From an uncultured Granulosicoccaceae bacterium (GTDB lineage: Bacteria; Pseudomonadota; Gammaproteobacteria; Granulosicoccales; Granulosicoccaceae): DNA of 63,481 nucleotides. Every line of letters starts with the position of its first letter. Position 1 is the first letter of the stretch. Of the stretch, positions 42,986 through 51,988 are shown one piece after another. The stretch lies in the NCBI GenBank assembly GCA_937998875.1, contig CALLBO010000022.1:1-63481 (forward strand), in the 5' to 3' direction. The notes beneath the pieces were generated by a model, which saw only the letters and a program-made list of their open reading frames with translations, was not told the origin of the DNA and ran no database searches. Position numbers and translations under genes: made by a program.

Positions 42986-43744
42986 ATGAAGTTAATCTGG
43001 CTGACAGATCTGCATTTTAAAGTCACCGAGCCGGTAGCAGGTGTAGAAACAGCTGCTTGTGTGGATGCCGCACTGAGTCACATCAATCAATATTATACCG
43101 ATGCGGATCTTTGTGTAATCTCAGGTGATCTGGTTGATCACGGTTTAGAGACAGACTATAAAGCGCTGCGTGCACGACTCGATACACTGCCAATGCCGTG
43201 GCTGCCCATGGTGGGGAATCATGACAACCGTGATCTGTTTCGGCAATTCATGGTGCTGCCGGAGTCTGTCATGGATGACTTTATACAGTATGTTGTAACA
43301 ACACCAACGCATAACCTTATCTGTCTTGATACCCAGAGAGAAGGGCGCAGCGATGGTGAGGTTTGCGAAGAACGAATGCGTTGGTTAGTTGCACAAATTG
43401 AAGCAGCTGCAGATAAGCCGGTTTATCTATTTATGCATCATCCACCAATGGAGCTGGGTTTGCCAATGCAGGACTTTGAAAGTTTTGCAAATCGCGAGAA
43501 GTTTATTGAAGTTGTTGCGCGCTACCCCAACGTGAAACATATATTTGCCGGCCATGTGCACCGTGCAATGTGTGGGCAGATTAGCGGCATACCGTACGCT
43601 ACGATGAGATCTGTGAGTTTTCAGGCACCCCCGCCGTATCCTGCCTGGACGTGGGAGACATTCAAGCCGGCGGACGAAGCACCAAACTATGGGGTGGTAT
43701 CCATCAACGGGGACGCGGTAAATATTCAGTATATTGAGTTCTGA
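42986..43744 (+). CDS. metallophosphoesterase (CpdA-like)
   Basis: 252 residues with the calcineurin-type motif set: DLHF (Asp8, His10), GDLVDHG, GNHDNR, MHHPP and GHVHRAM. This matches class III cyclic-nucleotide phosphodiesterases (CpdA/GpdQ). It would hydrolyse 3',5'-cAMP or a glycerophosphodiester. It lies 33 bases after the lyase homologue and is probably in the same operon. Confidence 0.86.
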   Translation: MKLIWLTDLHFKVTEPVAGVETAACVDAALSHINQYYTDADLCVISGDLVDHGLETDYKALRARLDTLPMPWLPMVGNHDNRDLFRQFMVLPESVMDDFIQYVVTTPTHNLICLDTQREGRSDGEVCEERMRWLVAQIEAAADKPVYLFMHHPPMELGLPMQDFESFANREKFIEVVARYPNVKHIFAGHVHRAMCGQISGIPYATMRSVSFQAPPPYPAWTWETFKPADEAPNYGVVSINGDAVNIQYIEF

Positions 43745-43797
43745 GCGTTGAAGCGGAAGGCATATGGTTTTTCAGAAGCGCGTGGTGTCACCCGCGA

Positions 43798-43815
43798 TGA
43801 CGGCATTCGCCGTCA
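43798..43815. terminator. hairpin between converging genes
   Basis: Perfect TGACGGC/GCCGTCA stem with a four-base loop, between the phosphoesterase and the leftward GWGWN gene, followed by CCGTTT. Plausible bidirectional terminator. Confidence 0.5.
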
Positions 43816-43841
43816 CCGTTTACTAGAAAATTCACGGGTTG

Positions 43842-45464
43842 TCATTGGCTGCTGATGGTAGCTCCGTTTCCGATACGACACGCTTGCCTGTACGGCGCAA
43901 TGGTGCCTACCCGTGCACGAGTGTAGTAATTAACCTGACTTTGATTTACCGGTTCACCATAAGGTTGTTGTACGTCCGGTACGGCGACCGGGATGCTGCG
44001 ATCTCTGCTGATGCGGTCCGGCAGGGTGCCTGTGCATCCGGCTGCGGGGCAGTCAAACTTCAATTGGCCTGCCTCCAGGTACCAGAGCCCGTCCTCGGTA
44101 ATTGGTACCCCACCAAAAGTAGCTGACGCGGCATAGTTATAAAAAACTGACGAATAGCTACCATCGGTGTTCAGGTTTACCTGCCAGGTTGATTCGACGT
44201 CGCCATCCCACAGTGCAATGTTTTCGCAATAAAGATTTGTATTGCCAAACATGTTCCAGCTAATCTTTTCAAGGTCGAGCGGATTGTTGTCTATCGGGTT
44301 CAGATCACCTGGTAGCGCATGAAATGCCGACTCATCGTCAATATTGCAGCTAACCCGTTCGGTGGGGCTTGCATAGCTCAACACATGAGGGTTGCCTTCG
44401 AATACATAGTCTACAAACGCATAGGGCAGTATGTAGTCAGGAGCCAGTATCAGGGAGCCGTTGTTGTCAAACAGTAGTGCTCGCGTTGGTCGTTCAGAAT
44501 CAGTTTGAGTCCGACCACCCTGATTAAAGTATTGTGTGATTACGGGGTTGCCGTTGGTATCTTTGGAAATACGTGCGACGAACTCTGCATCTGTTCGCAA
44601 CCAGCTGCGGTTGGTGCTGTTTGGCAGCTGCTGGTAACAGGTCATTATTTTGTTATCTGTGAGATTACGTAGATAGGTATCATCAAACAATGACTCCACC
44701 ATTGATTCTACCGGTTGTCTTGCCAGTGCATCATTGAGCGGTACCTGTGCTCGCTGTCCTGCAACTGCTGTGGTTACAAAGCAACTCCTTCGATCTGCAT
44801 TAACCCATGCCCAACCGTCTCCGTCATCATCAATAACGTTCGTATCACTGCAACGCACTGCGCAGTATTTTTCATCGTAGCTTGTCAATGCATCTGCTAA
44901 CGGGTTTAAACGCCAGCCGTTCGCGGGCGGGTTATCACCGGCGTCACAAATCAAAACCGTTGGCTTGTTAGCGGTTACCTCAACCGGAGGGCACGACATT
45001 CTTTCTACAGCGTTCCAACCCCAGCCGCCCTGGCTAGCAGCGTTACTGTAGTCGCAGTTGTTTTCCCGGCTTCCTACAGATTCCAGAGGTGCGCAGGGTG
45101 TCGATGTGTTGGCATTCCATCCCCAGCCGTTGTTTATCTCTGCGTTGCTATAGTCACAGCTGTCTTGACTGGAAGGTGTTGTGAGTGGTGCGCACGAACT
45201 ACCGGTTTGTGCATTCCAGCCCCATCCGTTCTGGCTGGCGGCCTGGCTATAGTCACATCCGTTTGTCTGTTGGGTACTCGGGCCGCTCGAAACAGTACAG
45301 CTCTGATTGTTTTCCCACCCCCATCCATCACCGTCGGGGTCCGAGGTACTGGTTTGGCACTGCGGTGCAGCGGCCAGCGCGGGTACGCTGAAACACCAGG
45401 CGAATACTAAAACGGCGAATAGCGGTGAAAGTAAAATTCCCGATCGGGGTATGGCTGAAGGCAT
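43842..45464 (-). CDS. large secreted GWGWN-repeat protein
   Basis: 540 residues. Signal peptide (LFAVLVFAWCFSVPALAA). It then has a DPDGDGWGWENNQSC module, three CDYS...GWGWN...SCxPL modules (about residues 60-155), a divergent NGWRLNPLAD module and a DDDGDGWAWVNADRRSC module. From about residue 230 follows a unique beta-rich domain of 300 residues with several Cys and Trp. It is a longer paralogue of the 4888-5817 protein. The repeats are probably glycan or surface binding and the C-domain is unassigned. A GTCATGAC palindrome precedes both genes. Confidence 0.75.
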   Translation of the reverse strand: MPSAIPRSGILLSPLFAVLVFAWCFSVPALAAAPQCQTSTSDPDGDGWGWENNQSCTVSSGPSTQQTNGCDYSQAASQNGWGWNAQTGSSCAPLTTPSSQDSCDYSNAEINNGWGWNANTSTPCAPLESVGSRENNCDYSNAASQGGWGWNAVERMSCPPVEVTANKPTVLICDAGDNPPANGWRLNPLADALTSYDEKYCAVRCSDTNVIDDDGDGWAWVNADRRSCFVTTAVAGQRAQVPLNDALARQPVESMVESLFDDTYLRNLTDNKIMTCYQQLPNSTNRSWLRTDAEFVARISKDTNGNPVITQYFNQGGRTQTDSERPTRALLFDNNGSLILAPDYILPYAFVDYVFEGNPHVLSYASPTERVSCNIDDESAFHALPGDLNPIDNNPLDLEKISWNMFGNTNLYCENIALWDGDVESTWQVNLNTDGSYSSVFYNYAASATFGGVPITEDGLWYLEAGQLKFDCPAAGCTGTLPDRISRDRSIPVAVPDVQQPYGEPVNQSQVNYYTRARVGTIAPYRQACRIGNGATISSQ

Positions 45465-45491
45465 CGAATTCTCCTGTAGAGTAGTAATTAT

Positions 45492-45503
45492 ATGTCATGA
45501 CAT
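45492..45503. promoter_or_regulatory. ATGTCATGACAT palindrome upstream of GWGWN gene
   Basis: A 12-base perfect palindrome 28 bases upstream of the start at 45464; the core GTCATGAC also precedes the paralogue at 5817. A possible shared operator. Confidence 0.3.
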
Positions 45504-45630
45504 TAAATGTCTCGACTGTTTTTATCCACAGATGAGAATTAAGTTGTAAAGTTTTATGTTAGCAGCAGAGTGACTGCGTCGAATTGAGGCTTTTCGGCCA
45601 TTGTGTTTTATAGAGATTGTCGTTAATACG

Positions 45631-46629
45631 TCAGGCGTATCGCAGTGTTTTTACCAGCTTCATAGCACGTGCTTTCTCGAGCATAAAAGCGCCAAGCGCA
45701 ATATCACTGGTTGCAAGGCCACGGTGCCAGAACAAGATGGTTTCATCTTCACTTTCCCGGCCGGGCTTTTGGCTGGCAACAATCTCACCGATCTCGCTAT
45801 AAAAAGACTCAACAGTTATCTTGCCCGCGTTCAGGTGAGGGCGAAGTGACCCGTAAGGCCCTGCCATTATCTGACCGAAGTCATCCATAACAAACTTATC
45901 GAATTGATCTGTAAAATCTGGCGGCAGCGCACTCATGGTGCCATAGGGTACGACCAGTGAACCTTTGCGTACCCAGTGGGAATCATACAAGGGAGTGGGT
46001 TCCGGCAACCTTGATGCTTCTACTGCGATGTCTGCTCCGTCAAGACAATCCTGCCAGTTGTCGGTTGCGATAACTTCTTTGCGAAGGTCGGCTGATAAGC
46101 GTTGTGCAAATGCATCGCGGCTTTCTGCTCTTCTGCTGTGAATCCGGATTTCTTCAAAATTAAACAGACTATCGAGCAGGCGCACATTCCAGTACGCGGT
46201 ACCCCGTGCACCGATATGCCCTAATCGTTTCGGATTTGCGGGTGCCAGATGTTTTGCACCGATCGCGGTTAAAGCACCGGTGCGCATATCAGTAATACCT
46301 GCGGCATCAATCACAGCGCGTGGCATGCCGGTTCTCGGGCAGAACAAGTTCAGTAACGCCATTTCAGATGGCAGGCCGCTTTTGTAGTTATCTACAAAGT
46401 CGCCAACAATCTTCACGCCTGCCAGATCAAGCGGCTCTATATAACCCCGCAGGATGTTGAAGTGGCCCTCTGTGCCAGCGTTGGGTTGCAGATGTGTGCG
46501 GGGTTCGATCACTGTCTGCCCCCGGCCCGCTGCGTCCAGACCGGTCTCAACGGCGGCGATAATTTCTGCATCTGTCAGGTTGAGTGCCTTGATTTCCGGG
46601 CCACCCAGATACTCGATGTCTATATTCAT
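45631..46629 (-). CDS. ornithine cyclodeaminase / mu-crystallin family protein
   Basis: 332 residues with a dimerisation domain followed by a Rossmann fold (LGHIGARGTAYWNVRLL; GxGxxA-like). AGITDMRTGALTAIGAKHLA is the family's substrate-binding signature (Arg, Thr). The family includes ornithine cyclodeaminase, ketimine reductases and amino-acid dehydrogenases (NAD(P)-dependent). The substrate is unclear. The glycine loop is GARGTA rather than GxGxQA, so the cofactor position is slightly atypical. Confidence 0.85.
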   Translation of the reverse strand: MNIDIEYLGGPEIKALNLTDAEIIAAVETGLDAAGRGQTVIEPRTHLQPNAGTEGHFNILRGYIEPLDLAGVKIVGDFVDNYKSGLPSEMALLNLFCPRTGMPRAVIDAAGITDMRTGALTAIGAKHLAPANPKRLGHIGARGTAYWNVRLLDSLFNFEEIRIHSRRAESRDAFAQRLSADLRKEVIATDNWQDCLDGADIAVEASRLPEPTPLYDSHWVRKGSLVVPYGTMSALPPDFTDQFDKFVMDDFGQIMAGPYGSLRPHLNAGKITVESFYSEIGEIVASQKPGRESEDETILFWHRGLATSDIALGAFMLEKARAMKLVKTLRYA

Positions 46630-46781
46630 AAGGTTCTGTTGTTTGGGAGTCCGGTAGTTCGTGTGCAGTGTAGCTTAAGTGAATATGTGATTGCTGCCAG
46701 CGCTGCGAACGGGTTTGTATTCACATGTCTTGCACAAGGTATTTGCTAGACTGGAAGCATCTTAGTAACCAGTATGTGCTG

Positions 46782-48083
46782 ATGTTCCGATCTACAAGTA
46801 ACCGCGTCCAGTCAAGATTGCTGCGGGTGTTCCTGCTTCAGCTGATTCTGATCAGTATTGTCACCGTTATTGGTGTGGTAACTGCCAGTCTGATTGTGGA
46901 ACGTCTGCTGGTAAACAAGGCCCTGCGTGGCGAGGCCGAGTACTTCTGGAATAAGCGAGCCGAGGAGGCAGATTTTCAGCTGCCGCAAACGATGAACCTT
47001 GAGTCTTTTTTATCAACTGACCCGAGTATTCCTGTGCCGGCGTCGTTTCAGAAACTCGATCCCGGCCAGCATCGTGTCGACAACAATCAGGCGCGTCAGA
47101 TTGTTTATGTGAGTGAACGAAACGGTGAGCGGTTGTATCTGCTGTTTGCCGGTGGAACGGTTAGTAATCTGGCGTTCTATTTTGGCGTGCTGCCGTTGAT
47201 TCTGGTTTTGCTTACCATGTACGGGTTTGCTTTTTTAACCTACCTGCTATCAAAAGAGGCGGTATCTCCGATTACACGCCTGGCCAGTGTGATTGAACGT
47301 TTTGATTTCAATAAACGTGAGGCGAATGAGTTAAATCTTGCAAGTCTGGAACAGTCGAGTAACTCTGAAACCGAGATTCTTACAACTGCTCTGAATCACT
47401 TTGTACAAAGGTCCAACGATTCGATAGAGCGTGAGCGCAACTTTACCCGCTTTGCCTCCCACGAACTGAGAACACCGCTGGCGGTGATACAGGGATCAGT
47501 GTCTTCACTGGAGCTGCTTGATCTCGAAGGTGCACCGGCGCGCGCTGTACAGCGCATTAAACGAACCTCACGTCAGATGGGCGATTTGCTCAATACGCTG
47601 TTGCTTCTGGCTCGCGAGGAGAGTGAAGCTGATTCTGAAAACAGCGAGCCACTTAATGTGAATGATCTTGCAGATACATTGGTTGCGCAGTTAAGTACGG
47701 TTTATTCCGATAAACGCAATCAGATCAGCATACAGCATGATGAGCAGTTGTTTGTCAGGGCACCGGAGTCGGTGATATCCATTGTACTTGGCAATGTTCT
47801 CGGTAACGCTTTTAGCTATACCCGTAACGGCGAAATTGAAGTGACCGTCGACAGCACCAAAATTATCATTGCCGACACCGGTGTGGGCATGGATAAAAGT
47901 TCTCTCGATCAGGTGTTTGAGCCATTCTTTCGCGCTAACAATGATAGTGGTCCACAGCAACACCAGGGCCTTGGACTGGCAATTGTCCGGCAAAGCTGCA
48001 GAAATTATGGTTGGGAGATTTCACTCGACAGTGAAAAAGGGGTAGGTACGCAAGTGACCATTACCTTTCCCGGCGCAATATAG
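46782..48083 (+). CDS. orphan sensor histidine kinase
   Basis: 433 residues from the ATG at 46782 (an upstream ATG at 46725 is in frame but adds a poor N-terminus). Two spans (LILISIVTVIGVVTASLIV; FYFGVLPLILVLLTMYGFAFL) bracket an extracytoplasmic sensor of about 90 residues. HAMP-like segment, H-box FASHELRTPLA with His227, and ATP-binding N/G boxes (GNVLGNAFSYT, DTGVGM, GLGLAIV). No response regulator is adjacent, so its partner is encoded elsewhere. Confidence 0.9.
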   Translation: MFRSTSNRVQSRLLRVFLLQLILISIVTVIGVVTASLIVERLLVNKALRGEAEYFWNKRAEEADFQLPQTMNLESFLSTDPSIPVPASFQKLDPGQHRVDNNQARQIVYVSERNGERLYLLFAGGTVSNLAFYFGVLPLILVLLTMYGFAFLTYLLSKEAVSPITRLASVIERFDFNKREANELNLASLEQSSNSETEILTTALNHFVQRSNDSIERERNFTRFASHELRTPLAVIQGSVSSLELLDLEGAPARAVQRIKRTSRQMGDLLNTLLLLAREESEADSENSEPLNVNDLADTLVAQLSTVYSDKRNQISIQHDEQLFVRAPESVISIVLGNVLGNAFSYTRNGEIEVTVDSTKIIIADTGVGMDKSSLDQVFEPFFRANNDSGPQQHQGLGLAIVRQSCRNYGWEISLDSEKGVGTQVTITFPGAI

Positions 48084-48117
48084 GTTGCGGCTTGCGGCCG
48101 CGTGAGCTGTTGCGGTT

Positions 48118-49152
48118 TCAGGCTTGAAACAGTATCTGTGCTTTCATCGCTTCCTCTCTGTTGTTCGCAAGATCAAAAGCCGCTACGACGTCATTAAAAG
48201 GCATTGAATGGGTAATTAGCGGTTTGACATCAACAAGCCCGGCACTCATTAACTCTATAGCAGTAGCAAACTCTGAATGAAATCGAAATGATCCTCGCAG
48301 GCTTATTTCTTTGGCGGTTAACTGCATCATGGGTAAAGTCATATCACCACCCAACCCCAGTTGCATTGCAGTGGCTTTTGGTCGAAGGGCTGCAATACCG
48401 CCGGTAAGCGCTTGTACATTTCCAGAGCATTCGTACATCACATCAAAGTAACCTTTCCCTTGCATAAACGGCTCGAGAGAGTCGGGTGATCGTGCAACAT
48501 TGAATACTTCATCAGCGCCGCATTGAACGGCGAACTTCAAGGCGTTGTCAGTGATGTCAGTTGCTACAATTTGGGCAGCACCTGATCTGCGAGCGGCAAT
48601 AATAGAAAGTATGCCTATTGGCCCGCAACCGGTTACCAGTACTCGTTTACCCAACATATCTCCGGCAAGTTTAGTGGCATGCAATGCAACTGAGAGGGGC
48701 TCTGCTATTGCCGCTTCGCCGGCAGTTATGTTGTTGGCTTTGACACACTGCCAGCTTTTGGCAGTTAACTGCTGCCTGAATGCACCCTGGATATGTGGCC
48801 ATGGCATGGCTGAGCCATAGAATTGCATGTTCTCGCAGTGATTGTGATTGCTTTCCTTACAATAGGTGCACTGAAAGCACGGTCTGGAAGGTGAAACAGC
48901 GACCAGATCACCGATTGCAAGACCAGTTGATTCTCCGCCTATTTGAGTGACACGACCAGCGACTTCATGGCCGAGTATCATCGGCTCGCGAAGCTTTACC
49001 GTTCCAAAGCCGCCGTGGTTATAGTAGTGCAGGTCTGAACCACAAACACCACCGACTTCAATATCGATCACGACTTCGTCTTCACCCGGGGAGGGTGTAT
49101 CGACCCTCTCGATTCTCAGATCTTTAGGGGCGTGAATAACCAGTGCGTTCAT
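48118..49152 (-). CDS. idnD: L-idonate 5-dehydrogenase
   Basis: A 344-residue zinc-dependent medium-chain dehydrogenase. Catalytic zinc ligands Cys37 (GGVCGSD) and His62-Glu63 (GHEV); structural zinc Cys92, Cys95, Cys98, Cys106. Closest to IdnD (HYYNHGGFGTVKLREPMILGHE is characteristic of it). It oxidises L-idonate to 5-keto-D-gluconate with NAD(P). It is divergent from idnO, with a palindromic operator between them. Confidence 0.9.
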   Translation of the reverse strand: MNALVIHAPKDLRIERVDTPSPGEDEVVIDIEVGGVCGSDLHYYNHGGFGTVKLREPMILGHEVAGRVTQIGGESTGLAIGDLVAVSPSRPCFQCTYCKESNHNHCENMQFYGSAMPWPHIQGAFRQQLTAKSWQCVKANNITAGEAAIAEPLSVALHATKLAGDMLGKRVLVTGCGPIGILSIIAARRSGAAQIVATDITDNALKFAVQCGADEVFNVARSPDSLEPFMQGKGYFDVMYECSGNVQALTGGIAALRPKATAMQLGLGGDMTLPMMQLTAKEISLRGSFRFHSEFATAIELMSAGLVDVKPLITHSMPFNDVVAAFDLANNREEAMKAQILFQA

Positions 49153-49297
49153 GTTTGGTCCGATTTGTTGCAGATCTCAGTGTTACCATGCCAGCGTCTG
49201 TTTCACTATTGCCATGATGTTTTCGCTCTTGCCACTGCAGTTTGACTGTTACCGCTGCGGTTTGACAGTTGTATGACAATGCAGGTGACGCTATTAT

Positions 49298-49311
49298 TGT
49301 TACCGATAACA
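49298..49311. promoter_or_regulatory. LacI-family operator in the idnD/idnO region
   Basis: TGTTACCGATAACA: a palindrome with a central CG, as bound by GntR/IdnR-type LacI regulators. Its reverse complement is identical to the operator at 50766-50779. A candidate -10 (TATTAT, 49292-49297) for the rightward genes abuts it, so binding would block transcription. Confidence 0.75.
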
Positions 49312-49382
49312 TTATTGCAGATCTTTGACCGCGCGACGAAGTTTTTTGCCAAATGAAGAATCCACAACAAGGCCACTAGTCT

Positions 49383-50159
49383 ATGTCTTCAAACAATCCT
49401 CTTTTTGATTTATCCGGCAAGCGTGCACTGATCACCGGCTCGAGTCAGGGTATCGGTTTTACGCTTGCAGGCGGTCTGGCTGATGCCGGTGCTACGGTGG
49501 TAATCAACGGACGTGATGAAGGTAAGGTCGCAAACGCTGTGAAAATGCTGGGTGAGCAGAGCCCCGGCCATTTTGAAGCATCTGCATTTGATGTTACTGA
49601 TCATGGGCAGGTAGCGCAGTCGGTTGCAAAAATTGAAAAAGAATTCGGGCAAATAGATATTCTGATCAACAATGCGGGCATGCAACATCGAACGCCGTTA
49701 GAAGACTTTGATCCGGCAGTGTTCAACCAGATGCTCCAAACCAATGTCGCCTCGGTTTTTAACGTCGGGCAGGCAGTCGCAAAACATATGATTGGTCGCG
49801 GTCAGGGAAAGATCATTAATATTGCTTCGGTGCAGACTGCGCTGGCGCGTCCCGGAATCGCACCATATACCTGCACAAAAGGGGCGGTCGCTAATCTCAC
49901 CAAAGGTATGGCAACCGATTGGGCACCTCATGGTCTACAGGTTAATGCAATTGCTCCAGGCTACTTTGATACGCCGTTGAATGCCGCACTGGTTGCAGAT
50001 AATGATTTCAGCCAATGGCTTCAAAAACGTACCCCGGCGGGCCGGTGGGGGCAGTTGCCGGAGTTAATCGGTGCCGGTGTTTTCTTAAGTTCTGATGCTG
50101 CAAGCTTTATTAACGGACACACTTTATATGTCGATGGTGGAATCACAGCCTGCTTATAG
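49383..50159 (+). CDS. idnO: gluconate 5-dehydrogenase
   Basis: A 258-residue SDR: NAD(P) motif GSSQGIG (19-25), NNAG, catalytic Ser149, Tyr162 and Lys166 (YTCTK). LFDLSGKRALITGSSQGIG is the IdnO/Ga5DH signature. It interconverts 5-keto-D-gluconate and D-gluconate, following IdnD in the pathway. The downstream gluconokinase gene overlaps its 3' end. Confidence 0.9.
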   Translation: MSSNNPLFDLSGKRALITGSSQGIGFTLAGGLADAGATVVINGRDEGKVANAVKMLGEQSPGHFEASAFDVTDHGQVAQSVAKIEKEFGQIDILINNAGMQHRTPLEDFDPAVFNQMLQTNVASVFNVGQAVAKHMIGRGQGKIINIASVQTALARPGIAPYTCTKGAVANLTKGMATDWAPHGLQVNAIAPGYFDTPLNAALVADNDFSQWLQKRTPAGRWGQLPELIGAGVFLSSDAASFINGHTLYVDGGITACL

Positions 50160-50655
50160 CGATGTGCGTTTGCTGGTGGTAATGGGTTCATCCGGCTGCG
50201 GTAAGTCCACAGTGGGGAGCGCTTTAGCACAGCGTCTTGAAGCTGTATTTATCGAGGGAGATGATCACCATAGCCCTGAAAACAAGGCAAAAATGGCAAG
50301 TAGTATTGCCTTGACCGATGATGACCGTTGGCCCTGGTTAGCGCAGTTGTCCGGTGCAATGCGCGCATCAGCTGGTGCTGTTGTTGTTAGTTGCTCGGCG
50401 TTAAAGAAGGTTTATAGAAATCACATCTGCGACGGGGCAGGTGAGCCGGTACTGTTTGTTTATCTTCATGGTAGCAGTGAATTGCTGGCCGAAAGGTTAT
50501 CTGCCCGTGAAGACCACTTCATGAGTAAGCGCTTACTCGACAGCCAGCTTGCCACATTGGAAGTACCCGATGACGATGAATTATCAATAACCGTTAAGAT
50601 TGATCAGTCTGTTGATTCCATTGTTGAAGAAATCCTGCATCGTTTCAGGCGGTAA
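50128..50655 (+). CDS. idnK: gluconokinase
   Basis: 175 residues from the ATG at 50128 (ATG at 50134 and GTG at 50164 are alternatives; all overlap or abut the idnO stop, implying translational coupling). P-loop GSSGCGKS (20-27), then EGDDHHSPENKAKM and LTDDDRWPWL, the gluconate-binding signature. It phosphorylates D-gluconate to 6-phosphogluconate, feeding the Entner-Doudoroff or pentose phosphate route. Confidence 0.9.
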   Translation: MSMVESQPAYSDVRLLVVMGSSGCGKSTVGSALAQRLEAVFIEGDDHHSPENKAKMASSIALTDDDRWPWLAQLSGAMRASAGAVVVSCSALKKVYRNHICDGAGEPVLFVYLHGSSELLAERLSAREDHFMSKRLLDSQLATLEVPDDDELSITVKIDQSVDSIVEEILHRFRR

Positions 50656-50760
50656 TGTCGTTCTGTGTAAGCCACAAACAACGCCATTTGATCCGGCTCT
50701 GTGAATTAAACAAAAAATTTTCACTTGCACTGCGAATAGAAGCGTGGTTTCATATTCAGG

Positions 50761-50784
50761 CAAAATGTTATCGGTAACATTTTG
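50761..50784. promoter_or_regulatory. LacI-family operator upstream of the ABC operon
   Basis: Ten-base perfect arms CAAAATGTTA / TAACATTTTG around TCGG. The core TGTTATCGGTAACA (50766-50779) is the exact reverse complement of the site at 49298. It lies 70 bases before the ABC ATPase start. Confidence 0.8.
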
Positions 50785-50853
50785 TGCTTTCTCTGAGCAT
50801 TTCTCATCTCAGGGTGGCTTATTTTCATCATGTAGCTGGATTTATCTATTGCG

Positions 50854-51960
50854 ATGCCGGAAATTTACCTCGACAACCTGAAGAAATCCTACGGTGACGT
50901 TGAGGTGTTGCATGGCGTTGATCTGCTCATGGAAGATGCAGAATTTACCGTACTTGTTGGTCCGTCCGGTTGCGGTAAGTCGACAACACTTCGAATGATT
51001 GCAGGGCTTGAGACTGTAACTTCAGGGGAAATCTATATTGACCGAAAGCCGGTGAGTAAGCTTGAACCCAAAGAACGTGATCTGGCCATGGTATTTCAAG
51101 ACTACGCCCTGTACCCGCACATGAATGTTGAAAAGAACATGTCATTTGCGTTGCGCCTGGAGAAGCGGCCTAAAAAAGAAATAAAGCGCAAAGTTCAGGA
51201 GGTCGCGGAGATCGTCGGTTTGAGTGAATACCTGCATAGAAAGCCCGCAGAGCTCTCCGGTGGACAAAGACAGAGGGTGGCGATGGGGCGTGCGTTAACG
51301 CGTGACAGTTCGACATTTCTTTTTGATGAGCCGTTATCTAATCTTGATGCCAAGCTGCGAACGCAGATGCGGGCTGAGCTTGCCATGATGCGTCAGCGCG
51401 TTCGCAAGAACATGATTTACGTCACCCATGATCAGATAGAAGCAATGACTCTGGCTGATCGCATCGTGGTGATGCATGGTGGCTACATTCAACAGCAGGG
51501 TACGCCGGAGCAATTGTTTAAAAGACCTGCGAACAAATTTGTAGCTGGCTTTCTGGGTACACCACCAATGAACTTTATGCAGGCAACCATTGAAGATGCC
51601 GGTAATGAGGTCTATTTGCGTGGCAGGGGTTTTGATCTTCGATGTGATTCTCACACTGTAGATCGCCTGGCGGCTTCCCGAGTGAGGGACATTCTTGTTG
51701 GTGTGAGGCCTTGTGATCTTGATTACCGGCCTGACGCTGCTGCAGACAGTGCTTTTGATATTGATGTGGTGCTGTCTGAGTACATTGGTGCGCAATCAGT
51801 ACTGATAGGTGACTGTGACGGGCAGAAAATTATGGTTGAACTGAAATCTGATACACCCATTGCGCTCGGTGAGCGTTTGAGATTTTCAGTACAGCTTGCT
51901 GATCTGCATTTTTTTAGTCTCGATGATGACCGTGCTATTGGCCAGGTCGATTATTCTTAA
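50854..51960 (+). CDS. carbohydrate ABC transporter ATPase (MalK/UgpC-like)
   Basis: 368 residues. Walker A GPSGCGKST (36-44), Q-loop FQDYALYP, signature LSGGQ (134-138), Walker B FLFDEP and H-loop VTHD. A C-terminal OB-type regulatory domain (about 240-368) marks it as a MalK/UgpC-type ATPase. It energises import with the two permeases and binding protein downstream. First gene of the operon behind the LacI operator. Confidence 0.93.
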   Translation: MPEIYLDNLKKSYGDVEVLHGVDLLMEDAEFTVLVGPSGCGKSTTLRMIAGLETVTSGEIYIDRKPVSKLEPKERDLAMVFQDYALYPHMNVEKNMSFALRLEKRPKKEIKRKVQEVAEIVGLSEYLHRKPAELSGGQRQRVAMGRALTRDSSTFLFDEPLSNLDAKLRTQMRAELAMMRQRVRKNMIYVTHDQIEAMTLADRIVVMHGGYIQQQGTPEQLFKRPANKFVAGFLGTPPMNFMQATIEDAGNEVYLRGRGFDLRCDSHTVDRLAASRVRDILVGVRPCDLDYRPDAAADSAFDIDVVLSEYIGAQSVLIGDCDGQKIMVELKSDTPIALGERLRFSVQLADLHFFSLDDDRAIGQVDYS

Positions 51961-51988
51961 ACCTTTAATAGGTATCACTGGAGGAACT

